A DNA stretch of 64,000 nt from Stichopus chloronotus (taxonomy: Eukaryota; Echinodermata; Holothuroidea; Aspidochirotida; Stichopodidae), in assembly GCA_021234535.1 (NCBI GenBank), contig SFZH01000008.1:930001-994000 (forward strand), given 5' to 3'. Both the position numbers and the translations under genes were made by a program. How positions within the stretch are numbered: the stretch's first letter is position 1; each line of letters opens with the position of its first letter. This document shows, piece by piece, positions 12,297 through 25,598 of the stretch. Under the pieces are notes generated by a model. It worked only from the letters and a program-made list of their open reading frames with translations. It made no database searches and was not told the DNA's origin.

Positions 12297-12465
12297 GTAT
12301 AGTGGATCTTCTCATTCTCATTGCCTAGCAAGTTGGCTTTCAGCCAGTTTGATGCATTTATTTCCTCTTTTGAAGAATAACCCCACAGAAGAGTGTTCAC
12401 ACTTTGGACTGCCTGTCCTCGTTGAATTGCTGGTATCTAAATTGCATTCTACTTTTATTTCAAAG

Positions 12466-12606
12466 GTATTGTACATTTAATGGGATACACGTCAGAGAGT
12501 CCAGATGAGCAACAGCCAGAGGATGAACACATTGAGAGTTTACCTCCAGAGCTTGAAGCACCACCATCTCTCCCTGAAGAAGATGCCCCCCTGCCAGAGG
12601 AACATG
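12466..12606 (+). CDS. Constant exon 4: end of NPL domain and acidic tract
   Basis: 141 bases, phase 1 at both ends; acceptor TTTCAAAG, donor GTATTA. It begins GIVHLMGYTSES (residues 90-101), the last NPL strand (V-H-L-x-G-Y). It then becomes strongly acidic and proline-rich (PDEQQPEDEHIESLPPELEA, residues 102-121, and on to residue 136). Acidic tracts just after the barrel are usual in nucleoplasmin-family histone chaperones and help bind basic histones. The same role is inferred here. Confidence 0.88.
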
Positions 12607-14747
12607 GTATTATTGATTAAGAGAAAGTTTGATAGATGCAGCTGTAACCCCCAAGTTCACATTTGATAGGTCGATTATGACGGGTGTGGCTATAAATTGA
12701 AGAATAGGTGCATGCTTTGTTTCAATGAAAAATAATAACCATTACAATCATGGTGGTGTTTTTGTGTGTGCGTATAAGTGTCTTTGATGCCTTGCTTGTT
12801 TAACAAAGTGTCTCAGTGCAAGCTTTGACTGATCTCAAGTTGTGTTCTATATTTAGTTAAAGATCCCTAGTGTGCTTGGTGGCAAACTCATCTGAAGTCA
12901 GCAGAGGTCAACCCGTGGAAACCTTGTAAACACAAAATTGCCAAGAGTGCAAGCTAAAATCAATGATCTCATGTGGAATTTTGATGATGAAGCACATTAA
13001 GCGCAAGAATACCGTTATGTCTTGTGAATGTCTACGGTCATTTGACGTGTACAGATTGTAAACTGTGACAAATTTGTAACTGCAGTATTGTAAGATTTCA
13101 CGGTTGGACTAATCTCATATTACATATAGTATGAACTATGTTAAACCCCAAAAGAGGACAAGATTTATGCTAGTTTTGGAGGTCAAAATTTATTTAAGGT
13201 TAACAGCAGTCAAAATGTGAAAACTCTCGTAAATACAGTATATCTTAAAAAGGCAAATTTGAACTTATATACTGTATATGTTGATCAACTGCAATGAGTA
13301 TTACAAGCTATTTGCTTTTTGGTTGGTGATTTGATGTCCACATCAACAGTGGTGAAACACAATACCCATAATGTTTTCCACATTTTTCAAAAGAAAGGAG
13401 GTTGGCCCCCTTAAAGCCTTTGTGCCATGTAGGGTGGAGTTTGAAGGGGACTTTCAAACTGACCTCTAGAATTTTTCAATAACTTAGATGCTGAATGATG
13501 CAAAATTGTACCACTTGGAGACAATTCACTGTATTTTATACATATATATATATAGCCAATTGTCAACTTTTTTGTAGCTGAGAGGAGCTTTTGCAGGGGG
13601 GGGGGGGTGGAATTCTCTTTATGGGGACACTTTCTGTTTCAGGGTAGGGGTGGTATTTATCACTCAGGCTGCACCCCCTTAAAGAGCGCTTCCATGGAGA
13701 ACACAGAGCGTCTCAAGAAAGGAACCCTGAACATACAGTATGCCCTATTTCATGTTGTACTTGAAGGTTCTGAGAAAGATTTGTTGAAAGTCATGGATCT
13801 TGTTAGAAGTCTTATTTCATAGATTGGCTCTTTATATGATGCATTTAATTGTGACTTGGTCATCTCCTTTTGAAAACAAGCATAAAGATTGATTTTTGCT
13901 TTAATTTTACATTTCTTTGGGAAGGGGAGCTTGGACAGACCTCATATATGTTAGTGTACTGCTTACCATATAGCCAATAAATTGATGAATTACTGTTAGC
14001 AGCTACTGTAGGTTGTATTGTCAAAGTTACAGTGCATTCAATTGTGGTAACATCAGTGGCTCATTAAGCAAAAGACATCTGGCTGCATGTACAGTACAAT
14101 CACATAGTGAGTAGGATAGCTTAGGTAACTGAAATTAAGTAAACGATTGGTTGTATGCTGTTATCTGCTTAGAAGAGAGACGCTTTTCCCCAACCTGGGC
14201 AAGGCATTTGTTGGGATGTTGGATGAGAGCTGCAAGCTTCGGTTGTTGATAAGGGTAGGCTTCCACATGAAATTCAAGTGCTCAGTTAATCTGTATTAGG
14301 AAAATTCAGGGAGAGCAAGTCAAGATGCCAAGTACAGTTTTCATTTGCTCACTGTGAAGGACAAAGTATGGAAAATGAATAAATATTGAGACTGCAGCAA
14401 TGCTGGGTTGCTTGTATTTGATTCTGCATCCCTACCCTTGCTGAATCAATGAGCACAATATATCAGTGGCACAAATGAAGCCATCTGTATAAAATGCCAC
14501 CTGGTCTCAAATCAACTGCTCAGACTTTAATCACTTGATCCTATTGTGCATTCATTACCTTTCTTGCTGTGAAACCTCATCACACTACATATCTGTCAAT
14601 ATTTCTTAATGGAAATCTTTTAGGAGTTTGAATCAGTTTCCCTCAGAGGACACATTAAGTAAACTGTTCTCTTGCTCCCACTTACTCCTACCCATTCCTA
14701 AATATATTCTTTATCATTTCTTTGCTGGTCTCTCTTTTGTGTCTCAG
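12607..14747 (+). other. Intron 4 with diverged tandem-repeat copies
   Basis: Between about 12,810 and 13,260, and again near 13,920, diverged versions of the 140-150-bp repeat at 9.3 kb are recognisable (GATCTCA, GGTCAAC, GTGAAAACTCTCGTAAAT). A short TA run (13,538-13,553) and a G run (13,597-13,607) follow. No exon is recognised. Confidence 0.5.
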
Positions 14748-14927
14748 AGGAGGAGAGCATAGTTGTTAAGAATGAGCAGGAGTCAGTGGTGATTCCAATC
14801 CTGGAAGAGGCTCTCGAGGACATGGACCAAATGGCCAAAAACGAAGCAATGGAAGCATCGGAAGTCCCGGTATCCACGCCAGCAGTCAACGTACAAACAC
14901 CAATACATGCACAATCTCAAATGCAAG
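14748..14927 (+). CDS. Constant exon 5: acidic linker with a SUMO-type motif
   Basis: 180 bases, phase 1 at both ends; acceptor TTGTGTCTCAG, donor GTAAAT. It encodes residues 137-196 plus one base. It starts EEESIVVKNEQESVVIPILE, giving an acidic stretch and V-K-N-E, which fits the SUMO-acceptor consensus (hydrophobic-K-x-E, Lys 144). It continues with a Met/Ala-rich amphipathic segment (EALEDMDQMAKNEAMEA) and a Thr/Pro/Gln-rich end. No named domain is recognised. The clean splice sites, phase and acidic composition make it a confident part of the constant region. Confidence 0.82.
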
Positions 14928-15978
14928 GTAAATCATTCGTTGAATTCTTTATTATCAGTTAAATCATTTTCCCCAGAAATCAGAGGGAGAATGGCACAGG
15001 ATACCAAAAAATCTCAACTTTAAGTCATAGCAAGAGCTATGCATATAAGTTGGAAAAGTGGAAGAGGGGGCGAAAAAAAAGATGAAATCTCCCAAAATTG
15101 TAACAAGAATTAATGAAGGGAGGTATAAAAAGAACAAAATGAGAACAAGCTAAATAAATTCATAACTGGACCAAGTGGACACACCTATAAGAGCAAGGAA
15201 ATGGTGTCAAGAAGATGAAGCAATTACAAGAATGAATGAAATTATCACAAGAAGGAAAATGAAATTTTATCAAGAGCAGTATGGAAATTGTAGCAAAAAC
15301 AAGGTGAATAAAATTATTACAGGAACAATAAAAGTAACTGTAACAAAAACAGTATGATAGAAATGATAAGTGCAAGATGGAAATTATTACAATGGCAACG
15401 TGAAGGAAATCATTACAAAGAAGTAGAATGAATGTATTACAAAGCAAGATAATGGAAGTTATAACAAGAACAAAACTACAGAAATCATAACAAGAACAAG
15501 ATGATGGAAATCACAACAAGAACAAGATGGTGGAAATGATAACAACAAGATGGTGGAAAGCATATAAGAACAAGATGGTCGAAATCGTAAGGAGAACAAG
15601 ATGGTGGAAATGATTACAGGAACAAGAAGTGTCATAACTGGAGCAAGATATTTCTTGCATTTACAGAAGAATTATTCATTCAAGTACAAGCTTAACGTTT
15701 TTGTACAAGGTGCGATATTGAAACAATAAACAGCGAAAGAAATTGAAAGTTATCCTAATGATACCAAAGTATTGTCTAAATGTAAGGTATGGCCTAAAAC
15801 TTTCAAAAACAAGATTGGTGATATAAGCAAGGAAGTAGGTGAATGAAACAAGTGAACAAAATAGGTGAATGAAATTGTTGGTGGAATGTAATGATATAAA
15901 ATATGTTGTGAGTAAATTAACACAAGTACTATTAGTGAAGTACTTATGCAGTTCCTTCTTTTTTTGTTGTCTCACTAG
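14928..15978 (+). other. Intron 5 with a degenerate minisatellite
   Basis: Between about 15,170 and 15,660 a degenerate unit of about 28-32 bp (AACAAGATGGTGGAAAT and variants such as ACAAGAACAAGATG) recurs many times, best preserved at 15,470-15,630. No exon is recognised. Confidence 0.6.
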
Positions 15979-16083
15979 GAAATGTTCTCCCTCCAGAGAC
16001 AGAGGAGGAGTACCCCTACCCAGATATGAGTGATGAAGGCTGGATGCAAACGCCTGAACCAACTCGCCAACAGCAACAACCAG
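15979..16083 (+). CDS. Constant exon 6: Pro/Glu/Gln-rich linker
   Basis: 105 bases, phase 1 at both ends; acceptor TTGTCTCACTAG, donor GTACCT. It encodes residues 197-231 plus one base, beginning GNVLPPETEEEYPYPDMSDE and ending WMQTPEPTRQQQQP. Low-complexity acidic and glutamine-rich sequence suggests a disordered spacer between the NPL barrel and the DNA-binding end. Assignment rests on splice-site quality, matching phase and composition. Confidence 0.78.
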
Positions 16084-17033
16084 GTACCTTTCCTGCATGC
16101 CTTAGTACAAAATACAAGTCTAAGGATAATGTTTTAAGGAATTCAATCAATATTTGTTTCCTATTTGCTGAAAAGGTGACCTTCTCATCTTTTCTTTTGA
16201 AAGTTGGATTGTATCTCAAATGAAACTAATTCAAAAAGAAAGTATTTAATGCAACATCTTTTTTAAAGAGTATTCTTGACAGATTCACATAGCAAAGACA
16301 TGCATGTTGCTCTGTATCAAGGCTACATGCCTTAGTAGTGGTGTTGTGTCTGTGAGAGTGAAGTCAAAATTACCAATGTCTTGGTTTTAGATCTGCTGGT
16401 ACCTTACAAAGTCAGCTAAGATATTCAGAATATTCTATGGTAACTTAATGATCAGGTTGATTGACTTAATGAATGTAACTGCAGTTGTTCAATCAAACAT
16501 GCACAGCTCCTTAAAATCTGTTTCATGAAGACTGAGAATTTCATCAAGACCACATGTTATGAAAGTCAGGTGGCATTTCATAGAAAGTTAACCTCCCTTT
16601 ACCACATCACCTTGATCGACGTGCATCTTTTGTTCTGATGCCTCTGCTACGGGCTGTTGCTGAATGAATTGAGATTGTGGAAGTAACATGTCAGAGCAAT
16701 CATTACTGTTAATTCTCCTTTTGTCTATGCTTAAAAACAATTTGTTGGTGCCTTTCCAGTTTGTGAAAAAATAGATATCAGATGATTTAGTCTCAGTAGA
16801 TACTCACCAATGCAATAAAGAGTGTTTGGATGTGTCTTTCTTGAAACCACATGCACGTTTAATTGTATTTTACAGAATTGAAAGTTATTCATTTTGGTTA
16901 TTCATTTTCCATTTTGTCATTCCATTTGAATTTCTCTCCCTCTCCTATGAAGATGGTGCCCCCTCTAAAACTGATACCAACACATGTAATTGACCACTCT
17001 ATCAGTTACCATGTTTTTTTAACTTCCTTTTAG
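16084..17033 (+). other. Intron 6, with a possible microexon
   Basis: Ordinary intron sequence apart from the 33-base candidate exon listed separately at 16,953-16,985. Confidence 0.5.
16953..16985 (+). CDS. Candidate 33-base alternative microexon
   Basis: A pyrimidine-rich tract (TTTCTCTCCCTCTCC) precedes TATGAAG and then 33 bases reading D-G-A-P-S-K-T-D-T-N-T plus one base, followed by GTAATT. It is phase 1 at both ends like all constant exons and has linker-like composition. Against it: the acceptor is AAG rather than CAG/TAG, the donor context is weak, and it lies only 48 bases before exon 7. If used it adds 11 residues. Confidence 0.35.
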
Positions 17034-17174
17034 ATCCTGGACCAAGGATAGACCCTTCATTCAATCAGGGTAGAGTAGCACAAGGAGCTAATATGCCATC
17101 AACAAGTTATTCACAGTCCAGAGGACAAGCAGCTGGTGAGAGCAGTCACATTGCATCCTCATCAGCCTCAACTG
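17034..17174 (+). CDS. Constant exon 7: Ser/Ala/Gln-rich linker, splice hub to the cassettes
   Basis: 141 bases, phase 1 at both ends; acceptor CTTCCTTTTAG, donor ACTG|GTAGGT. It encodes residues 232-278, DPGPRIDPSFNQGRVAQGAN at first and ending SSHIASSSAST, plus one base G. This single G is completed by GT at the start of each zinc-finger cassette exon. It is the last recognisable constant exon, so its donor is the probable common donor for all alternative 3' ends. Confidence 0.8.
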
Positions 17175-20100
17175 GTAGGTTCTCTTTTCATTCTAACCGT
17201 CTACAAAATAGAGTTGATACAAATGGTTTTGTAATTTTTCCCACTGTTTCATTTTAATCTTACCCCTATTACGTGTTGCAAAAGGTCATACCGCTTTGGT
17301 CACCTTGACATTTCCTGATGCGAAATGAATCGTAGTTATGTGCAATAATTGATTTCAGGTGCCACACAATGGTACTGTTAATTAAATGCACTGTATGCAT
17401 TGTTCATGACAGCCCTAGGACAAATAAAAATAAAATACCTTTGCAGGAAGGAAACAGGAGTTTATTATAAAACCATTTGTGACAACAATCAATGCACTTC
17501 TCATGTAAATGCAAGAGCTTGGCCAGTTTAGTTTTTATCTCTTGAGAGAAATTGTTGCTTTTTAAAAGTCAACATTAAGTGGAATAAAAAGGGATGAATC
17601 AATGGTTGGTATTTCTGAAAGTAGATTGAGCTTCATATCAAACTTCAGGTTGATCATTAATTTAAGAATAACATCTATGTTCACCTTCATTCACTGGAGA
17701 CAGTAGCTTAAATAACAACGCACATTTAATTTAAACTCATATATAAAACAATCTTTGCTATGACTTGGAGGAGATTTGCTCTATCTCAAAAAATTCATGT
17801 GAATGTTGAAATTACAGATCAGTCAATGTTCTGTGTTACTTTGGTAAAATCTAATTGGATCACAAAACAAAAGATGAATTGATTTTTAGTGGACTCAGAG
17901 GAAGTATTCCGGTGTTGTCATCAAACTGCATTACGCATTAGTGTGGCTGTGGATTACTCTGTCATTTTCATGTGAGGTGCATTGAACAATTATCCCCTCC
18001 ATACTGGCTTGCTCTGTTCTCTCATGACAATACATCCATTTTTGAGGCTAGGTCAAAAATGGCTCTGAAAGTGCCTCTTTTGGTGGATTGTGTTGTTCAA
18101 GGCTAAGTTTCTTGTGAGCCCTTCTAAGCTGGAAGACTTCTTCAGATTCCCAGAAGGCTAGGATAAGTCCTCAAACCACCCTACTGCCCCCACCTTCCCC
18201 CTATACCCACCTGCCCCACAACCTTCAGAATAGAAGTATGGAAAGACCATAACAAATTACAAATTTCTTTTGCTCCAAATGTGTTTTCAGGTAACAGTTA
18301 AAATTGAACCCCTTTTATTTATGACATAATCTCATGCCCTCTGCCTGATTGGATTGCTTTGTACTTGGAAGGGGGGGGGCTTTACATATTTCCATCAAGT
18401 GCTAGTAGCTGTCAAAGCTTTGTCCCCGTGGAGACATTTTGCCCAAGTTGAGAGCAAGTCACTTTTGGAGTGTTCCCTTTTCTTTCTGTATTTTTGTACT
18501 TCTCCTTTTCCTTTGTGTGCTTTGTTTTTGCTTATTTTCAATTTAAGTGTTGTTGCGATATCTCTGCATCTCAGTACATGTCTGTGTGTATCTATTCACT
18601 GGTGATAGTGTTCCACATGAGAAACACCAAAGTGAAATTTGAATCAGGTTCTAGTATGTCCTGGGGTCCTTCCAGCTTTGCAATTGTTAAACAGTTACAA
18701 ATGTTTTGCTGAGCTGTTGACACCTGAGCTGTTGGCATTGTCTAGTTTCTCAATGTAGGACATACTGTAAGCCAATGGACATGTGTCATTCCATACACTT
18801 GTCTTCAGAGTCACTTTGTACCATCCAATTATTTCCCCTCTCACCATTGCCTATGTGCATGTATCTATTTTAGATTCAATCTAAGGTATAAGATAACCAT
18901 TTGTAGTCTCACAAATATTTCATCACCGGACACTGTCAATTGGTCTTACAAGTGGAACATCCCAGGAGTCTTTTCAAGTTTGTATCATCACAACTCCATG
19001 GGCATCTGTGTGATATTTTTTCTAGCCTGAGTTTTTTTCAAGTGTATCATCTTCCACAAGATATTATGAGATATCCAGCACATGAAATAGATTGTTTTCT
19101 TAGAGAAGTAACGAAGATGCTCCCCAACTCGCAGTGCAGACCTGAGTTACATTGCAATCACTCTTGTTTAAACTTGAGCAGGATTTGTCCTGCAATTGTT
19201 AAGAGAAACAATCAGTAAACCCGCTCTCCTTTATTTATCATATCATTTAGAGGGTGCCATGTGTCACAAGTGTTGGTGTTGTAACCAATTTCAACTAGTT
19301 GTAAAATTGACAACTGAGAGGCTGAATCTGGTAATACTTCCTAAACTTGAATGAATCAAAACTCAAGTCAGTACAGTTGATTAACCTAACAGTCTTGGTG
19401 TCAGTGCCATGTACACTCGTATGCAGACAGTGTGATCAACTTCATATTCTAGGTTGCCATGGATACACTTCCATTGTGCTGCAAACTCATTGCCAGACTT
19501 TATTGTTTCAGGTTTGTTTGTTTTTAATGCAATCTGCATTTTGTTAAAATTTCAGCTTCTTTGGTTATCTGAAGGACAAAAATAAAGATCTTTGTTAGTC
19601 TGTTTAAAAAGTTAGGTTTGTGGGTTGCGGGAACTACTGCTTTGTTTCTTTACATTGGTTAACCAAGCAGATTTGACTTGGCTATAGTTAGTTAACTATT
19701 GTTACATGTATGTGCAGGGGATTGGTAAACCCAAGTAATTCATGTTGTCGTCCGACTTTATTAACTGGTCTCTTGTGCATCATCATCTTTGTTAATTAAA
19801 ACAATCAATTAAACCATACACCTAGGTCTACAACATTTTGAATCAGTGGTTTTGAAGACAGTGCTTTACCTTACTTCATGAGTGTTTGCCTTGTATCAAA
19901 ATCGCAGAAGATGTCAAAGTTATCGCAACAACACTATCAGCATTCCATATCAATGTATTATACATGTAGCTGCTTTCAAATAAGTGAAAACTTTTATATT
20001 TTTTGTTCGTTGCATATTATTGTTGAAATAAATTGTTCACAAAACCTGTATCATACGCGTCACGCCTCTGGACTATTTTGGTATGGTACTATGGTTGCTT

Positions 20101-23100
20101 GTTCAAGAAATTATCCTCATAGTGGCTTCGTAAATCAGTGGTCCTCTGGTTGTTCAGGATAACTTTCACCAGGGACTCTGTCCTTGCCAAACAATTACAA
20201 CACTGTGTCGCTGAACTTGGGTGTTCATGACGGGTCAAAATTACTTTTACTTCATTTGTCACTTCTTCGTTGACCACTCTCATCATAATTTAACATGCTT
20301 CTCGTTCATAAACGTTCACGTAACAGTCAGGTGAAATACTATTATTTAGTTACGTGCAGACAGATGTGTTGTTTCTGGTGCCGTAAGCCAAGAATTTATC
20401 AGCCGTACTCATACACGTCCTATATTTTGTGATCTGCTGTGCAAGTATCAGTCTTACCATGCAGGTCTCAGCTCTCAGCTCTTAAAGTTACCAGCTGAAA
20501 ACATTTTTGAAATAGTTGGTATTAGTACTTGCCCTTTGTTTGAATTTCAACCCCTCTTTGCTCTTTTGTAATTGTTCACGTGACTCAAAGGGATCCCCCT
20601 TTAACATTAAGCATGAAGGATCCAGATTTATCAGTTGCTAAAATTTCAGTTCGGTATTTCAGGTTTCATCTTAATTTGTAATCACCAGTCAAGAAAATTA
20701 AATTAAACTTGTCAGTGGATGATAAATCTGTAGGGATAAATTTGTTCTTCTCCCATTTTACTTACCTGTGCATTTACAGTACAGTAAAGCTGACATTTTC
20801 CACACCTTAAATAACCAAAGAGAAATTGAACTAAGTGCAATTTCCAACCAGTTACGTGGGAAGTTAAGTGCATTAGGTTTACCTCTTTGCTTTGGTTCAC
20901 TAGTACTGTAATTCTCCCTACTGCATGAAGTTCTTTATACATAACTACCATCCACGTTCTATCTAATGTTTGTACTCTACAAGCAGAATTTTTAACTCAT
21001 TTCCATGCACACACACATGTACAATGTTCTTGTACATAATAGTGTATTCATTTGTCTGTCAATATTTGTGGATCTAGCATGCAAACATGCTGCTCTTTGT
21101 TGAAGTTTCAATAACACACAAAGACATATGGGACTTAAAGACTTGTAAGGCTTAACAAGTATGCTCATTTTACTCTGTAATGCTGTGTCTAATTTTTCTA
21201 AACTGTCAACAAGGTCTTTGTTATGTAAATGCAGATGTGTTGCATGGTGTGTCTGCAGTATTGATCCTAATCATTAAACTTGCCAAATAACAAAGAAGAA
21301 ATTGAAAAGAGTGGATCAGTATGATTGTGTGGTAGTGTACTAGCAGGAAGAAAGGGATTTGTGTTCACCTTTTTCATATTGTAAAGCAGTAAGTAGGTGG
21401 GGCCTGTGAATTAACCTTTCATGAAAATTACCCCTCGCTATTTAAGTTAATCTTTTTAATACTTTACCACCATGTAGTACTGTAAATATTATTTAAGGAG
21501 AATGTAGACATGTGAATAAGACTGTGGAACCTGGACATAGAATTGATACACACTGTACTTATAAGCAATCATAGGTTATGCAGAGTTTTAAGATTAGTGA
21601 TGTCATAGTGATGTCATTGTTCATCTAGTTGAAGGTTGTAATTTTGTTTGCAGGTTGTCAATCTGTCATATTGCTGGATTGTATGTTTCATTGATACTGA
21701 ATCAGGTGTTCTCATTGTAATAAAATGTGTTTGAACAAAAACTGATTCACGTTTTATGGTTTTAACATGAAAAACATAATTTGATTTCAATAAGTTGGCC
21801 ATGCTCTCCCTCCTTGGCAATGGAGGAACTGGTAGAGCAGCATTTTTGCCCATCGTGAAAACAAGCTTTGTTTACCCAGTGGTGCCTGTGAAAAATAAAT
21901 TTATGTCAAGTGCAGATAACAAACATTTGATCTGATAAATGAGGGTAAATTACTCCAAACGTTTCTCCATAGTGTGTTTCGACTTTTTCTCATTGTGTTT
22001 TACAATGTCTGTCTTTATACAGTACTTTAGAGCCATGGAGTTGTGGTGCTGGAATTGTAATTTGAGAGTAAGCTTTAAAATGATGAGGGTATCATAAAGA
22101 TATAAAGAAGGGTACAGACTGACCTCGTTTTTCCACTCCAAACTGAAACCAACTTTTTAAAAGAATCAAAGTTCAGTCACGTGGTGGTGTTGCTCCCGTG
22201 AACATCTTAAAACCCTCGAGCAGTCTCATCATAGTGAAGCAAAATATGGTAAAAGATTTGTATGAAAAACTTGATGTGCTTTGCTTCCACACCAGATAAT
22301 ACTTTATTCATAAACTTGAATGTACAGGAGATGCTAGTGGACTGTTTTCAGTTGGTTTCTTTTATGTGCAAAGTTCAGTTGAGCAAGGAAAACAAAAAGG
22401 GCTAAAGTTAGAATCACTTGAAAATGGTCGACCTTCAGTTCAGGTCAAACCTGTTTTGCTTTCAGCAGCAAAACACATTTGAGTAACTGCTGTCTTCATT
22501 CTGTTTATATATGCTGTCTTGTGGCTTGTTTCAGGGATCATCAGATACCGGAAATTAAAGTACACATTGCAGTCAAAAGTGCAGTTTAAATGTAGACTGT
22601 GAGCACTTTTGCTGTTCTGCAAACAGTAATTTTGGCTTGAAATCAGTAATTACTTCCAGTAATGTAACACGATTGCATCATGATGTGACTAGGTCCCCTT
22701 GTGGTTTTCTTGAAAGCGTCTTTCTTGGATGGCATTTCTCGCAAGTAGCCAAAAGTTTCCTCCCAAATGCACAATATCCTGTGGTTTATTTGGGGCGCCA
22801 CAATCGTTTGATTCGCTGTCAACATTGCTCTTCTATTTCTACAAAAAACAAAGAACCCCCCAAATATGTACAAAAACAAAAGGAAACAAAGGTTTTTCCT
22901 CATTTTTTCGCAGACATGGCTTCCTAAATTTGTAGCATTATTTCTGCGCAAATGTAGTGACATCCAGTACTGGGAAACCATTACATCAAGCATGATTTGA
23001 TTATCCACGGATCTATGCTCTTTTCACCTCCTCTGGAGTTCATTCCCTGATATAAAGTACTTTCCAAGTTGTTTTATCTAAATCATTGTCATCCATGATC

Positions 23101-25059
23101 AATCTTGAATACTGCGCAGTTGTACACAACATGTAGCTGTGATTCTATCAACGCAAGTACTCCCTGTCCCTTTCAGTACATAATGCTAATTGTTATGCCT
23201 GCACTGCAGTATTTGTTCGGATGCCTTCTTCATTAACAACTTTAATCTGTTGAGTAGCTATTACGTAATCGTACTGTACTCTTTAGGATTGATGGTACTT
23301 AGTTTGTGGAGTTAGTAAACAGCACTGGTAATCACTGTGCTAGGAAAGTTGTTTCAGTTTGCAAGTTGGTTAGACTTAATCACTGTATCTGTAAAAACTC
23401 TTCCATTTCATATCTGTTTTTCCTGGACCTGCTTTTCCCCTCCTGTCCTCTTCACTGTCATTCCAGGATTTTTCTTGAGATTCTCCCCCCTCTTGACTTA
23501 GTTGATATTGTAGTATTCATGTGATGTACCATCAGTATATGGTATGTCTCAGTCAATTGGAAAACATTCCAACTGTCTGAATGTTGCAGGTCATCTTTAA
23601 TAACCAAACCTCATTTAGCATTCATTGTACAATATGGTCAGGAAATGTCCATTATGCAGCAAAGTGAAATATCTTTGTTTACCTCTTTGCATGATACTGT
23701 ATGGATGTATATCAGCTAGACAGAAACATAAGCCAGAAATCAAAGCCAGCAAGCAACAAGCTAGAAAGCGTTCATAGAGTAAGCTAGAAAGCAACATATG
23801 CAAGCTGTACAGAATACAATTTTGTGAAAGTGATAAATCTACAGTGTCCCTTTGTTTGTAAACTTTTCATCATAATGTCATTACTGTGATCTAGTGCTCA
23901 TATTTTGATTACATGTAACCAAAAACTGAAAGGAAAAAGGCTAGTTTTGTACTTAAAAAAGTGTCCCATGGTATTTGTTTTAACTTGATGGAAGTATTCC
24001 TTCTTATGCTGATTCCACTTACCTATATTCCATTAATACATGATATTACTATAATATTTTACAGTACTTAATACTTTGGTTTTTGTGATTCTATTTCAAA
24101 ATTAAAAACACTCCAAGTCACAGTTGTAGCAGTAAGCAATTTCAGAAGAAAGCCAGTTGTTGTGCACCTTATGTGTGTCAACTGGTACTGTGGGGAGGGG
24201 GAGTAGATGGTAGAAAGTGATCAAATGTAATATTCATAGAAGTATTTTGTAAGTACTGTACAGGTACTGTCTATATTGCATCATCTCGACACTAATTACT
24301 TAAGTCTGTGCTCCACAAAGTACTAGTCAAAATATGTCAGTCAGGAGGTGTCTCCTACATCATGTTTCAAATGCACATTTAAAATGTATCCATATGGAAT
24401 CCACGGAGGGATTTTATCTACCTTTCTTGGTAAAGAACAAACCGGGGTGGGGAAAAATAAAGTGATCCCTTTAAAGCCATCATGGTGGAATTTTTGACAG
24501 TGTTAACAAAGTTTCATAATGCATACTGTAGATAGAACCTGTGTAAATTCACTTCTTGAAATGTTTGACAAAAGTTACAAAGTTTTGCACAGTGTGATGT
24601 TAGCTCTCAGGAAAAAACCACATCTGTGTTCCTTTTTCTATTTGCATTTACAGTATTTTGTACTGTGCATATCCACGTGACTCACAGGAGGATGCCGCAT
24701 TTTCACAAACTGTACCGGTTGCATTGTGTCTAACTGAACTTCTTTTTCCAAATTGTCTACACTCCGAAAGGATTCTACTCGTTGAAATCTGTTGGAGGCT
24801 TGCAGCACATTTTGACTGGTGTAAACTGTATTTCAAGCAATTGCACTATTTTTAATTATATCTTATTTCATGTAAACCTGAATATCCTCAGGGCAATGGA
24901 TTAGTGGAATATACCATATATGCTAATTCATGCAGACTAAGTCAATTTGCGGTAATCATTCTTGGAAGATAGATTACCTAAAGTGCTGTTAAATTATAGA
25001 ACAGAATATATTCTGACTTCTCAGCTGTCAGTGACCCCCCTCTGTCCTTCCTTTTATAG
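17175..25059 (+). other. 7.9-kb intron before the cassette array
   Basis: No zinc-finger, BEN or other recognisable coding segment is seen. The only sizeable open frames (about 22.6-23.0 kb, both strands) resemble nothing known to me. A G run occurs at 18,362-18,371. Short unrecognised exons cannot be excluded. Confidence 0.5.
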
Positions 25060-25598
25060 GTCCATCTCATTCTAGAACACAATGGTATGGGGAAGCAGAA
25101 GGTGGGACCCATCGCGGTGTTGGGACCCATCATGGTGGTTATGTCTCTGCCCATAGGTATGATCAAACCGGCTATGGAGATAGGGAAAGGGCCTCACAGG
25201 TTCAGGAGAGGGCTGCTTCAGTGCGGAAGGAGCACCGCCTCGAGAGAAAAGCACCTTACGGAGGTGGGAACGTACGTGGCAAGAAAAACCAAACAGAGTT
25301 AACGAAGCGTCTGCCATCTGATCCCGGTGTTGTGATGATGTTCAAGTGCCAGTTTTGTGGTCGGCTGTTTGGGAGGAAGGCCAACTGTGTGAAACATGAG
25401 AGGACTCATACAGGGGAGAAACCGTTCACCTGCCAGTACTGCCACAAGACTTTTGCATCAGACAGTGGCAAATCCCTCCATGAGCGCCTGCACACGGGCG
25501 AAAAACCGTTTGTGTGCCAGGTCTGCGGGAAAGCGTTCGCAGACAGGAGTAACCACCGGAAGCACGAAAACATGCACAGGAATACACCAAAGTTGTAA
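25060..25598 (+). CDS. Cassette 1: alternative 3' exon with three C2H2 zinc fingers
   Basis: Acceptor CTTTTATAG then GT, phase 1, giving Gly-Pro-Ser-His from exon 7. The linker is long (about 93 residues), rich in Gly, His and Tyr at first (EGGTHRGVGTHHGGY) and then basic (RKEHRLERKAPYGGG). Three C-X2-C-X12-H-X3-H fingers follow at 25,341-25,409, 25,425-25,493 and 25,509-25,577, joined by canonical TGEKP linkers, then RNTPKL and TAA. It is the most divergent cassette and the closest to the constant exons, so it may be nearest the ancestral 3' end. Fingers bind DNA in the nucleus; the target is unknown. Confidence 0.88.

Noticed and set aside
22637..23008. Overlapping open frames of 96 and 121 codons on opposite strands
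   Set aside because: No domain, splice signal or codon pattern supports either. The overlap suggests chance or an old repeat.
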